Shown piece by piece: positions 1 through 6,247 of a stretch of DNA of 6,717 nucleotides. Source of the stretch: Rhodovulum sp. (GTDB taxonomy: Bacteria; Pseudomonadota; Alphaproteobacteria; Rhodobacterales; Rhodobacteraceae); the NCBI GenBank assembly GCA_020637615.1, contig JACKKC010000058.1, positions 1-6,717 on the forward strand, in the 5' to 3' direction. The position numbers were made by a program, and so were the translations under genes. Every line of letters begins with the position of its first letter. Positions within the stretch are counted from its first letter, which is position 1. The notes beneath the pieces were generated by a model that saw only the letters and a list, made by a program, of their open reading frames with translations, searched no databases and was not told where the DNA came from.

Positions 1-539
1 CCACCGAGGGTCATCTCCGCTGGGCGTTTCCCGAGCTGGCCTCCCGCCGTCAGGCGATGGTGTTCCAGAAGCCGGTGATGCTGCGGCGCTCCACCCGCGG
101 CAATCTCGAGGCGGCGCTCGCGCTCGCGGGGCTGTCGCGGCCCGTGCGCCGGGCGCGCAGTGCCGCGGCGATCGAGCGGTTCGGACTCGCGCCGCTGGCC
201 GGCCGCCCGGCACGGATGCTCTCGGGCGGCGAGCAGCAGCGGCTAGCGATGGCGCGCGCCTGGTCGCTGCGCCCGGAAGTGCTGTTTCTCGACGAGCCCT
301 GCGCCCAGCTCGATCCCGGCGCCACCCGCAGCATCGAGGCGATGATCGGGGAGTTCAGCCGCGAGGGCATGACCATTGTCATGACCACCCACGACCTGGG
401 CCAGGCGCGGCGGCTCGCCGAGGACATCGTCTTTCTCGATCGCGGCCGGCTCGTGGAGAGCGGGCCTGCCGAATCCTTCTTCCGCGAACCCGCCTCGGAA
501 GAAGCGCGTGCATTCCTCGCCGGAAATCTCCTCTGGTGA
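1..539 (+). CDS. tupC: ABC transporter ATP-binding protein, 3' part (probable tungstate importer ATPase)
   Basis: This is the cytoplasmic ATPase that would power import of the oxyanion caught by the binding protein encoded next. The gene is cut by the left window edge: the reading frame is open from base 3, so the Walker A loop and true start lie outside. Visible in order are the Q-loop (VFQKP, Gln codon 66-68), the ABC signature LSGGEQQR (from 219), Walker B VLFLDEP (279-299) and the switch histidine in TTHD (390-392). All key residues of the visible half are intact. The protein ends shortly after the nucleotide domain with FLAGNLLW and lacks the C-terminal regulatory domain found in ModC-like proteins. 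tupA follows after 25 bp, so the two are almost certainly cotranscribed. The ABC assignment is certain; tungstate specificity rests on the neighbour. Confidence 0.9.
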   Translation, partial: TEGHLRWAFPELASRRQAMVFQKPVMLRRSTRGNLEAALALAGLSRPVRRARSAAAIERFGLAPLAGRPARMLSGGEQQRLAMARAWSLRPEVLFLDEPCAQLDPGATRSIEAMIGEFSREGMTIVMTTHDLGQARRLAEDIVFLDRGRLVESGPAESFFREPASEEARAFLAGNLLW

Positions 540-564
540 GCAGCAAGGAAGGACCTGACAGGAC

Positions 565-1374
565 ATGAAGACATTCCGCGCTCTCTTCGGCGCCGCTGCG
601 CTGGCGTTCGCCGCCATTCCCGGCGCGGCCGCGGATTTCATCACCGTGGCATCGACCACCTCGACGGAGAATTCCGGGCTCTTCGGGCATATCCTGCCGA
701 TCTTCACCGAAAAGACCGGGATCGAGGTGCATGTGGTGGCGCAGGGCACCGGCCAGGCGCTGGAAACCGGGCGGCGCGGCGATGCGGACGTGGTCTTCGT
801 CCATGCCCGTCCCGCCGAAGAGACCTTCGTCGCCGAGGGCTGGGGCGTCCAGCGCCTCGACGTGATGTACAACGACTTCGTCCTCGTCGGCCCCGAGGAG
901 GATCCCGCCGGCGCCCGTGCCGCGGGGAACGCCCCCGCCGCGCTGGCCGCGGTCGCCGCCGCCGGGGCGCCCTTCGCGTCGCGCGGCGACGATTCCGGAA
1001 CCCATCAGGCGGAAAAGGCGCTCTGGGCTGCCGCCGGCGTGACGCCGGGCGGGGAATGGTACCACGAGACCGGCAGCGGCATGGGCGCCACGCTGAACGT
1101 CGCCGCCGAGATCCCCGCCTACAGCCTGACCGACCGCGGCACCTGGATCAGCTTCCAGAACCGCGGGGACCTCGACATCGTCTTCGAGGGCGATCCCGCG
1201 CTCTTCAACCCCTATGGCGTCATCCTGGTCAATCCCGAGAAGCATCCCGCCGTGAAGGCGGAAGCCGGCCAGGCCTTCATCGACTGGCTGGTCTCGACCG
1301 AAGGGCAGGCGGCGATCGCGGCATTCAAGATCGACGGCCAGCAGCTGTTCTTCCCTGACGCTTCGGGCAGCTGA
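565..1374 (+). CDS. tupA: Tungstate ABC transporter substrate-binding protein TupA
   Basis: This periplasmic protein binds tungstate and delivers it to the membrane permease of the same ABC importer. The 269-residue product begins with a Sec signal peptide: Lys2 and Arg5, a hydrophobic core, and an AAA cleavage site, so mature protein probably starts at Asp24. Just after it comes the family-defining anion-binding segment STTSTENSGL (residues 30-39). Further hallmarks are the GTGQALETGRRGDADVVFVHA stretch, SRGDDSGTH (139-147), and the AYSLTDRGTW segment (185-194). Length and motifs match TupA; molybdate-binding ModA proteins lack this pattern. A purine-rich stretch AAGGAAGG (545-552) and AGGAC just before the ATG can serve as ribosome site. 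The ATPase gene lies 25 bp upstream, placing the binding protein last in the operon. Tungstate uptake would supply a tungsten enzyme such as a formate dehydrogenase or aldehyde oxidoreductase, none of which is in the window. Confidence 0.92.
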   Translation: MKTFRALFGAAALAFAAIPGAAADFITVASTTSTENSGLFGHILPIFTEKTGIEVHVVAQGTGQALETGRRGDADVVFVHARPAEETFVAEGWGVQRLDVMYNDFVLVGPEEDPAGARAAGNAPAALAAVAAAGAPFASRGDDSGTHQAEKALWAAAGVTPGGEWYHETGSGMGATLNVAAEIPAYSLTDRGTWISFQNRGDLDIVFEGDPALFNPYGVILVNPEKHPAVKAEAGQAFIDWLVSTEGQAAIAAFKIDGQQLFFPDASGS

Positions 1375-1480
1375 ACGCCCGCCGGGCCTGGTCGGGCTCC
1401 GCGAAGGCGCGGGCCGCAGGGGATCGGCCCCTACCGGGCAGGAGGACACTCCGAACCGGTCGATTCACCCGGATGCCGGC
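1375..1480. other. Gap between convergent tupA and TetR genes
   Basis: This short gap separates two genes that converge, so both transcripts should end here. The only simple hairpin I find is AGGGG (1418-1422) with CCCCT (1428-1432) around a 5-nt loop. No T-run follows it on either strand, so it is a poor intrinsic terminator. Termination may be Rho-dependent, or occur at a structure I cannot recognise. Confidence 0.3.
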
Positions 1481-2125
1481 TCAGGACCCGGGCCGGTATC
1501 CGAAGCGGGCGTAGAACCGTGCCAGTTCGCGGTCGGCGGGGGCCTGCCCGGCGAAGGTCTTCACATAGGCGGGGATGCGGCCCATGCGGGTCGCCAGCGT
1601 TTCGCGGACCTGCATGGCGATATAGCCGATCTGCACCAGATAGACGGTGCGGGCGCGCACGTCGGCCTCGTCGGGCGGCAGGCCGAAGCGCGCGAACATC
1701 GCGCGGATCGCCGCGAGGCGGCGGTCGTCGGCGGCGTTCACCCGGGCGGTCACCGCCTCGGATTGATGCGCCCAGCCGCGGATCGCGAAATCGAGCTGCG
1801 GTGCGAAATCCGCCTCTTCGAGGAAGACGGCGGTCAGGTTCAGCACCGCCTCGGTCAGGGTCTCGGCATAGGCCTCGCAGCCGGCGACGAGGCTCGCGGT
1901 ATTGCGCGCCTCCCAGCGTTCGAGCAGGGCGTCGAGGAGCTCGGTGCGGTCTCTGAAGAACCAGTAGAAGCTGGTGCGCGACAGGGCGAGGCGGGCGGCG
2001 AGGGGCTGGATCTTGACAGCGTCGACGCCGCCTTCGAGGAGCGCGTCGCAGGCGGCGTCGAGCCAGAGCTCGCGCGACCCGCGCCAGCCGGTGGTCTTCT
2101 CCTCGGTCTGCGCCGGCGCTTCCAT
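1481..2125 (-). CDS. TetR/AcrR family transcriptional regulator
   Basis: This is a dimeric DNA-binding regulator, usually a repressor released by a small ligand. The 214-residue protein has the classic layout: a basic N-terminal three-helix domain, with the helix-turn-helix at about residues 39-58 (IQPLAARLALSRTSFYWFFR) followed by the typical DRTELLDALLERW helix, then an all-helical ligand-binding and dimerisation domain from about residue 75 to the end. The ligand domain is too variable to name an inducer. The gene is transcribed away from the large flavin oxidoreductase gene on the other strand. The 116-bp shared gap contains a strong imperfect palindrome, so control of that neighbour and of itself is the obvious inference. 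The ATG at 2125 gives a normal TetR N-terminus, although the upstream ribosome site is weak (GGCTAGG). Family assignment is secure; target and ligand are not. Confidence 0.93.
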   Translation of the reverse strand: MEAPAQTEEKTTGWRGSRELWLDAACDALLEGGVDAVKIQPLAARLALSRTSFYWFFRDRTELLDALLERWEARNTASLVAGCEAYAETLTEAVLNLTAVFLEEADFAPQLDFAIRGWAHQSEAVTARVNAADDRRLAAIRAMFARFGLPPDEADVRARTVYLVQIGYIAMQVRETLATRMGRIPAYVKTFAGQAPADRELARFYARFGYRPGS

Positions 2126-2161
2126 GGCAGCAGCCTAGCCGCGGGGCAGGCGGATCGCAAG

Positions 2162-2208
2162 AGAAATGGTCATTGATGAACGGTAAGTTGACATGAGTGT
2201 ACATTTCT
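2162..2208. promoter_or_regulatory. Candidate TetR operator: 47-bp imperfect inverted repeat
   Basis: Two 17-bp half-sites, AGAAATGGTCATTGATG (2162-2178) and the reverse complement of 2192-2208 (AGAAATGTACACTCATG), agree at 13 of 17 positions, including seven unbroken outer positions. They are separated by 13 bp. The palindrome lies in the divergent gap between the regulator and the oxidoreductase and is clearly richer in A+T than its surroundings. That binding here represses one or both genes is inferred from position and family habit. The total span is long for one TetR dimer and could take two dimers. Confidence 0.5.
2188..2193 (+). promoter_or_regulatory. Possible -35 element (TTGACA) for the flavin oxidoreductase gene
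   Basis: A perfect TTGACA hexamer lies 48 bp before the ATG at 2242 and inside the central part of the candidate operator. At a 17-bp spacing the -10 position would be CAAGGC (2211-2216), which is a poor match to the consensus. The promoter call is therefore tentative, though weak -10 boxes are common in GC-rich alphaproteobacteria and activity may need other factors. Confidence 0.35.
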
Positions 2209-2241
2209 GGCAAGGCAGCGGCGAGCCACAGGGAGACGGCC

Positions 2242-4278
2242 ATGCATGACGATCCCCTCCTGCAACCCTACCAGCTGAAGCATCTGACGCTCCGCAACCG
2301 GCTGATGGTCACCAGCCACGAGCCGGCCTATCCCGAGGACGGCATGCCGAAGGCGCGCTACCGGGCCTATCACGTCGAGCGGGCGCGGGCGGGCCTCGCC
2401 CTGACGATGACCGCGGGCTCGGCCTCGGTGGCGCGCGACAGCCCGCCGGTCTTCAACAACATCCTCGCCTGGAAGGACGAGGTCGTCGGCTGGCTGCGCG
2501 AGCTCGTCGACGAATGCCACGGGCACGGCTGCGCGGTGATGATCCAGCTCACCCATCTCGGCCGCCGCACCCGCTGGGACAAGGCCGACTGGCTGCCCGT
2601 GGTCTCCGCCGGGCATGCGCGCGAGCCGGCGCATCGGGCGTTTCCGAAGAAGGCCGAGGACTGGGACATCGCCCGGATCATCGGGAACTACGCCGATGCG
2701 GCCGAGCGCATGAAGGCCGCCGGCCTCGACGGCATCGAGCTCGAGGCCTACGGCCATCTGATGGACCAGTTCTGGTCGCCGCTGACCAACGACCTCGACG
2801 CTCCCTATGGCGGCAGCCTCGACGACCGGCTGCGCTTCACCTTCGAGACGCTGAGGGCCATCCGCGACCGGGTCGGGCCCGAGTTCATCGTCGGCATCCG
2901 CTATTCCGGCGACGAGGGCCTGCCCGGGGGGCTGACGAAGGAAGACGGGCTCGAGATCTCGCGCCGCCTCAAGGCCAGCGGCCTGGTCGATTTCCTGAAC
3001 GTGGTGCGGGGCCATATCGACACCGACGCCGGGCTGACCGACGTGATCCCGGTGCAGGGGATGCGCAGCGCGCCGCATCTCGACTTCGCCGGCGAGATCC
3101 GGGCGGCGACGGATTTCCCGACCTTCCACGCCGCCAAGATCCAGGACGTCGCCACCGCGCGCCACGCCATCGCCAGCGGCAAGCTCGACATGGTCGGCAT
3201 GACCCGCGCGCATATGGCCGACCCGCATATCGTGGCGAAGATCCTGGCGGGCGAGGAAGAAAGAATCCGGCCCTGCGTGGGCGCGAACTATTGTCTCGAC
3301 CGCATCTATCAGGGCGGCGCGGCCTTCTGCATCCACAACCCGGCGACGGGGCGCGAGCTCACCATGCCCCATGCGGTGCCGAAGGCCGCGGCGGCGCGGC
3401 GGGTGGTGGTGGTCGGCGCCGGCCCCGCGGGGCTCGAGGCGGCGCGGGTCGCGGCGCTGCGCGGGCATGCGGTGATCGTGCACGAGGCGGCGAAGGATCC
3501 GGGCGGGCAGATCCGGCTGACGGCCCGGACGCCCCGGCGCCAGGAGATGATCCAGGTCGTGCAATGGCGCTTCGCCGAATGCGAGCGGCTGGGCGTCGCC
3601 TTCCGCTTCAACAGCTTCGCCGATGGCGAGGCGGTGCTGGCCGATGATCCGGAGGTGGTGATCGTCGCCACAGGCGGACTGCCGCATACCGAAGTGCTCG
3701 CCGAGGGCGACGGGCTCGTCGTCTCCGCCTGGGACATCCTCTCGGGCGATGCGCAGCCGGGCTCGAACGTGCTGATCTACGACGATGCCGGCGACTATGC
3801 GGCGCTGCAGGCGGCGGAGAAGCTCGCGGCCGCCGGCGCGCGGGTGGAGATCATGACCCGCGACCGCAGCTTCGCGCCGGAGGTCATGGCGATGTCGCTG
3901 ACGCCCTCGATGCGCGAGCTCCAGAAGCGCGACGTCACCTTCACCGTCACCTGGCGCCTCGAGCGCGTGCGGCGCGACGGCAACGAGCTCCTCGCCATCA
4001 TCGGCAGCGACTACGGCGGCGTGACGCGCGAGCGGCGGGTGGACCAGGTGGTGGTGAACCACGGCACGCGGCCGCTCGACGATGTCTATTTCGAGCTCAA
4101 GGAGTCGTCGTCGAACCGCGGCGAGGTGGATTACGAGGCGCTGGTGGCGGGCCGGCCGCAGGCGGTGCTGCGCAATCCCGAGGGCCGGTTCCAGCTCTTC
4201 CGCATCGGTGACGCGGTGGCGGCGCGCAACACCCATGCGGCGATCTACGACGCGCTGCGGCTCGTGAAGGATCTCTAG
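2242..4278 (+). CDS. FMN/Fe-S/FAD oxidoreductase of the DgcA/StcD (N-methyl amine demethylase) type
   Basis: This cytoplasmic redox enzyme belongs to the 2,4-dienoyl-CoA reductase/trimethylamine dehydrogenase family. It resembles most the dimethylglycine (DgcA) and N-methylproline (StcD) demethylases, which oxidise an N-methyl group. With the start at 2242 it has 678 residues. Residues about 10-340 form the FMN-binding TIM barrel (TSHEPAYPEDGMPK, QLTHLGRR at 102-109, AYGHL at 169-173, YGGSLDDRLRF). An Fe-S segment follows with Cys345, Cys351 and Cys363; Ala348 stands where trimethylamine dehydrogenase has a fourth cysteine. A Rossmann FAD/ADP fold starts at GAGPAG (392-397). A second nucleotide fold has DDAGDY (514-519) in place of GxGxxG. 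The ATG at 2242 has a good ribosome site, AGGGAGA (2230-2236); the in-frame GTG at 2197 lies inside the candidate operator and was rejected. No dgcB-like partner adjoins it. The superfamily is sure, the demethylase role likely, the substrate unknown. Confidence 0.85.
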   Translation: MHDDPLLQPYQLKHLTLRNRLMVTSHEPAYPEDGMPKARYRAYHVERARAGLALTMTAGSASVARDSPPVFNNILAWKDEVVGWLRELVDECHGHGCAVMIQLTHLGRRTRWDKADWLPVVSAGHAREPAHRAFPKKAEDWDIARIIGNYADAAERMKAAGLDGIELEAYGHLMDQFWSPLTNDLDAPYGGSLDDRLRFTFETLRAIRDRVGPEFIVGIRYSGDEGLPGGLTKEDGLEISRRLKASGLVDFLNVVRGHIDTDAGLTDVIPVQGMRSAPHLDFAGEIRAATDFPTFHAAKIQDVATARHAIASGKLDMVGMTRAHMADPHIVAKILAGEEERIRPCVGANYCLDRIYQGGAAFCIHNPATGRELTMPHAVPKAAAARRVVVVGAGPAGLEAARVAALRGHAVIVHEAAKDPGGQIRLTARTPRRQEMIQVVQWRFAECERLGVAFRFNSFADGEAVLADDPEVVIVATGGLPHTEVLAEGDGLVVSAWDILSGDAQPGSNVLIYDDAGDYAALQAAEKLAAAGARVEIMTRDRSFAPEVMAMSLTPSMRELQKRDVTFTVTWRLERVRRDGNELLAIIGSDYGGVTRERRVDQVVVNHGTRPLDDVYFELKESSSNRGEVDYEALVAGRPQAVLRNPEGRFQLFRIGDAVAARNTHAAIYDALRLVKDL

Positions 4279-4296
4279 GGCCGGCGGGCGGGACGG

Positions 4297-4881
4297 TCAG
4301 GCGCGCCGCGGCGGCACGACATCGGCGAAGATCTCGTAATCCTTCCAGGCCGGCTCCACGCGGTCGAGGCCGCAGCGCGGCACATAGGGCGATTCCCCGA
4401 CCATCTGCAGGCGAGGGATGTTGCGGGGGCAATTGGGGAAGATGTCGAGCGGCGTGACCCGCACCAGCGCCTGCGCGCCCTCGAACTGCGGCAGGAGCGG
4501 GTCGTCGAGCGCGACCTCGGCCCGGCCGTTCACGCGCAGCCGCCGCGGCCGCTCCTCCATGGCGATGAAGAGCAGGCCGACATGCGGATTGGCGCGGATG
4601 TTGCCGAGGCTCTTGAACATGCCGTTGCCGTCGTAGTCGGGAAAGACCAGCAGGTCGGGCGCGAGCACGCGCACGAAGCCGGGGTCGCCGCCCTTGAACG
4701 AGCAATCCGGCCGCCCCTCGGCGCTCGCGGTCGCGAGGAAGAAGAAGCGCAGGGAGGCGACGAAGGCGGCGTCCTCCTCGGTGAAGGCCTCGCGGCGCAG
4801 CCGCGATTCCAGCCGGTCGGCGAGGGCGCGGGAGCCGAAGGCGTCCTGCAGGGCGCGATTTTCCGCGTGATACATGGCCAT
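4297..4881 (-). CDS. Pyridoxamine 5'-phosphate oxidase (PPOX)-family FMN split-barrel protein
   Basis: This is a small flavin-binding protein of the PPOX-like split-barrel fold; members usually reduce or oxidise small molecules with FMN or F420, and most have no known substrate. The 194-residue product has a helical N-terminal lead (to about residue 40), then barrel strands with FFFLATASAEGRPDCSFKGG (46-65), the cofactor segment DGNGMFKSLGNIRANPHVGLL (84-104), RLRVNGRAEV (114-123), and a late IFPNCPRNIPR motif (147-157). The last motif recalls a PPOX subfamily I associate with Deinococcus DR_2398, from memory. It is not PdxH itself, whose substrate-binding C-terminus is absent. I chose the ATG at 4881; ATG 4875 is possible, and GTG 4932 would add an unlikely glycine/proline-rich lead. 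Its stop lies 18 bp from the convergent oxidoreductase stop, and its start faces asd. No functional link to either is evident. Confidence 0.85.
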   Translation of the reverse strand: MAMYHAENRALQDAFGSRALADRLESRLRREAFTEEDAAFVASLRFFFLATASAEGRPDCSFKGGDPGFVRVLAPDLLVFPDYDGNGMFKSLGNIRANPHVGLLFIAMEERPRRLRVNGRAEVALDDPLLPQFEGAQALVRVTPLDIFPNCPRNIPRLQMVGESPYVPRCGLDRVEPAWKDYEIFADVVPPRRA

Positions 4882-5015
4882 TTCGAACGCCTTGACCGAA
4901 AGCCTCCATCCTACGCCCCCGCCCGGTGGCACGTAAACGGAATCTCCGGGCGGGGCGCCGGTTTACAATCGCCGCGAAACGCGGCAAACGGCCCCGGCCA
5001 ATCTGGAGAAGAGCC
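4882..5015. promoter_or_regulatory. Divergent promoter region and asd leader
   Basis: This 134-bp gap must hold the promoters for the PPOX gene (minus) and asd (plus). TACAAT at 4964-4969 matches the -10 consensus at five of six positions for asd, but no convincing -35 lies 16-18 bp upstream. It overlaps an inverted repeat, GTAAAC (4933-4938) with GTTTAC (4961-4966). Downstream is a tight hairpin, GCCGCG-AAA-CGCGGC (4971-4985), and then the asd ribosome site GGAGAAG (5005-5011). No upstream peptide or riboswitch is recognisable. Confidence 0.4.
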
Positions 5016-6038
5016 ATGGGCTATCGCGTCGCGGTCGTCGGCGCCACGGGGAACGTGGGCCGGGAAATGCTGAACATCCTCGCCGAGCGGGAATTTCCCG
5101 TCGACGAGATCGTGGCGCTGGCCTCGCGAAAGTCCCTCGGGACCGAATGCTCCTTTGGGGAGAAGACCCTCCGGACCCTGGATCTCGAGGGCTTCGACTT
5201 CACCGGCTGGGACATCGCCTTCTTCGCCATCGGCTCGGATGCGACCAAGAAATACGCCCCCGTCGCCGCGAAGGCCGGCTGCGTGGTGATCGACAATTCC
5301 TCGCTCTACCGCTACGACCCGGAGGTGCCGCTGATCGTGCCGGAGGTGAACCCCGACGCGGTCGAGGGCTTTGCCAGGAAGCACATCATCGCCAATCCGA
5401 ACTGCTCCACCGCGCAGATGGTGGTGGCGCTGAAGCCCCTGCACGACCGGGCGCGGATCAAGCGGGTCGTCGTCGCCACCTACCAGTCGGTCTCGGGCAC
5501 CGGCAAGGAGGCGATGGACGAGCTCTGGAACCAGACCAAGGGCATCTACGTGCCGGGCCAGGAGGTCGAGCCGAAGGTCTATCCCAAGCAGATCGCCTTC
5601 AACGTCATCCCGCATATCGACAGCTTCATGGAGGACGGCTTCACCCGCGAGGAGTGGAAGATGGTCGCCGAGACCAAGAAGATCGTCGATCCCGCGATCA
5701 AGGTGGTGGCGACCTGCGTGCGCGTCCCGGTCTTCGTCGGCCATTCCGAGGCGGTCAGCGTCGAGTTCGAGGATTTCCTCGACGAGGAGGAGGCGCGCGA
5801 GATCCTGCGCGAGGCCCCGGGCGTGCTGGTCGTCGACAAGCGCGAGCCGGGCGGCTACATCACGCCGATCGACTGTGTCGGCGAATACGCGACCTATGTC
5901 AGCCGCATCCGCCAGGACCCGACCGTCGACAACGGCCTGCTCTTCTGGGTGGTTTCCGACAACCTGCGCAAGGGGGCCGCGCTCAACGCGGTGCAGATCG
6001 CCGAGCTGCTCGGGCGGCGGGTGCTGAAGAAGGGCTGA
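5016..6038 (+). CDS. asd: Aspartate-semialdehyde dehydrogenase
   Basis: This cytoplasmic enzyme reduces L-aspartyl-4-phosphate to aspartate 4-semialdehyde with NADPH. It is the branch point to diaminopimelate and lysine, threonine and methionine, so it is normally essential for cell-wall synthesis. The 340-residue product is full length. It has the N-terminal nucleotide loop GATGNVG (9-15), followed by ALASRKSLG, the active-site NPNCSTAQM with catalytic Cys130, Gln157 in TYQSVSGTGKEAMDEL, Arg236 in CVRVPV and the general-base His243 in GHSEAVSVEF. The Cys-Gln-Arg-His set is complete. The ATG at 5016 is fixed by GGAGAAG 4 nt upstream and by the MGYRVAVVGATG start; the longer open frame back to 4926 only reads through the leader. 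The gene appears monocistronic, with a 419-bp repeat-rich gap after it and a divergent PPOX gene before it. Confidence 0.97.
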   Translation: MGYRVAVVGATGNVGREMLNILAEREFPVDEIVALASRKSLGTECSFGEKTLRTLDLEGFDFTGWDIAFFAIGSDATKKYAPVAAKAGCVVIDNSSLYRYDPEVPLIVPEVNPDAVEGFARKHIIANPNCSTAQMVVALKPLHDRARIKRVVVATYQSVSGTGKEAMDELWNQTKGIYVPGQEVEPKVYPKQIAFNVIPHIDSFMEDGFTREEWKMVAETKKIVDPAIKVVATCVRVPVFVGHSEAVSVEFEDFLDEEEAREILREAPGVLVVDKREPGGYITPIDCVGEYATYVSRIRQDPTVDNGLLFWVVSDNLRKGAALNAVQIAELLGRRVLKKG

Positions 6039-6076
6039 GACGGCCTCCGCCTGATCGCTTCGGAGAGGTGTCCGTC
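6039..6076 (+). terminator. Possible asd terminator stem
   Basis: Directly after the asd stop, GACGG (6039-6043) can pair with CCGTC (6072-6076), and CTCCG (6045-6049) with CGGAG (6061-6065), giving a two-part stem. No T-run follows, so it would be a Rho-assisted or mRNA-stabilising structure rather than a classical intrinsic terminator. Confidence 0.3.
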
Positions 6077-6102
6077 CCATGCGGCGGCACCGCCCTCACT
6101 TC

Positions 6103-6190
6103 GCGGATTTGGCAAGGACAAATCCGCACGCGCCTGCCTGCCCCCGGCAGGCGCGACAAGCGCGCCCGCCGGGCAGACGCGCGCGGATTT
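6103..6190. repeat. Nested inverted repeats (REP-like candidate)
   Basis: GCGGATTTG (6103-6111) pairs perfectly with CAAATCCGC (6119-6127) around a 7-nt loop. CGCGCCTGCC (6129-6138) pairs perfectly with GGCAGGCGCG (6146-6155), also with a 7-nt loop. The segment 6120-6138 can instead pair with 6172-6190 at 17 of 19 positions, so GCGGATTT and its complement occur three times in alternating orientation (6103, 6120, 6183). The two folds exclude one another. Whether this unit recurs in the genome cannot be seen here. Confidence 0.6.
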
Positions 6191-6247
6191 CCAACGGACG
6201 GTGCAGCCCTACCCCCCTCGACCTCCGCGCTCACGCGCTACGGTCGA

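Noticed and set aside
1418..1432. AGGGG/CCCCT hairpin as a tupA terminator
   Set aside because: The stem is only 5 bp with no T-run on either strand, so it is expected by chance at this GC content.
2197..2241. GTG at 2197 as the start of the flavin oxidoreductase
   Set aside because: It has no ribosome site, sits inside the candidate operator and next to the TTGACA hexamer, and adds 15 residues unlike the family. ATG 2242 has AGGGAGA at proper spacing.
2170..4236. 688-codon open frame on the minus strand opposite the flavin oxidoreductase gene
   Set aside because: It mirrors the plus-strand gene almost exactly, is low-complexity (Arg, His, Ala, Gly, Asp) with no recognisable domain, and is the usual antisense shadow of a GC-rich gene. 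The plus-strand protein has clear family motifs.
4882..4932. GTG at 4932 as the start of the PPOX-family gene
   Set aside because: The added residues are a Pro/Gly-rich lead not expected for the fold and there is no better ribosome site. ATG 4881 gives a normal N-terminus.
4911..6080. 389-codon open frame on the minus strand opposite asd
   Set aside because: It is an antisense shadow of asd, rich in His, Asp and Arg with no domain signal. The asd protein is complete with all catalytic residues.
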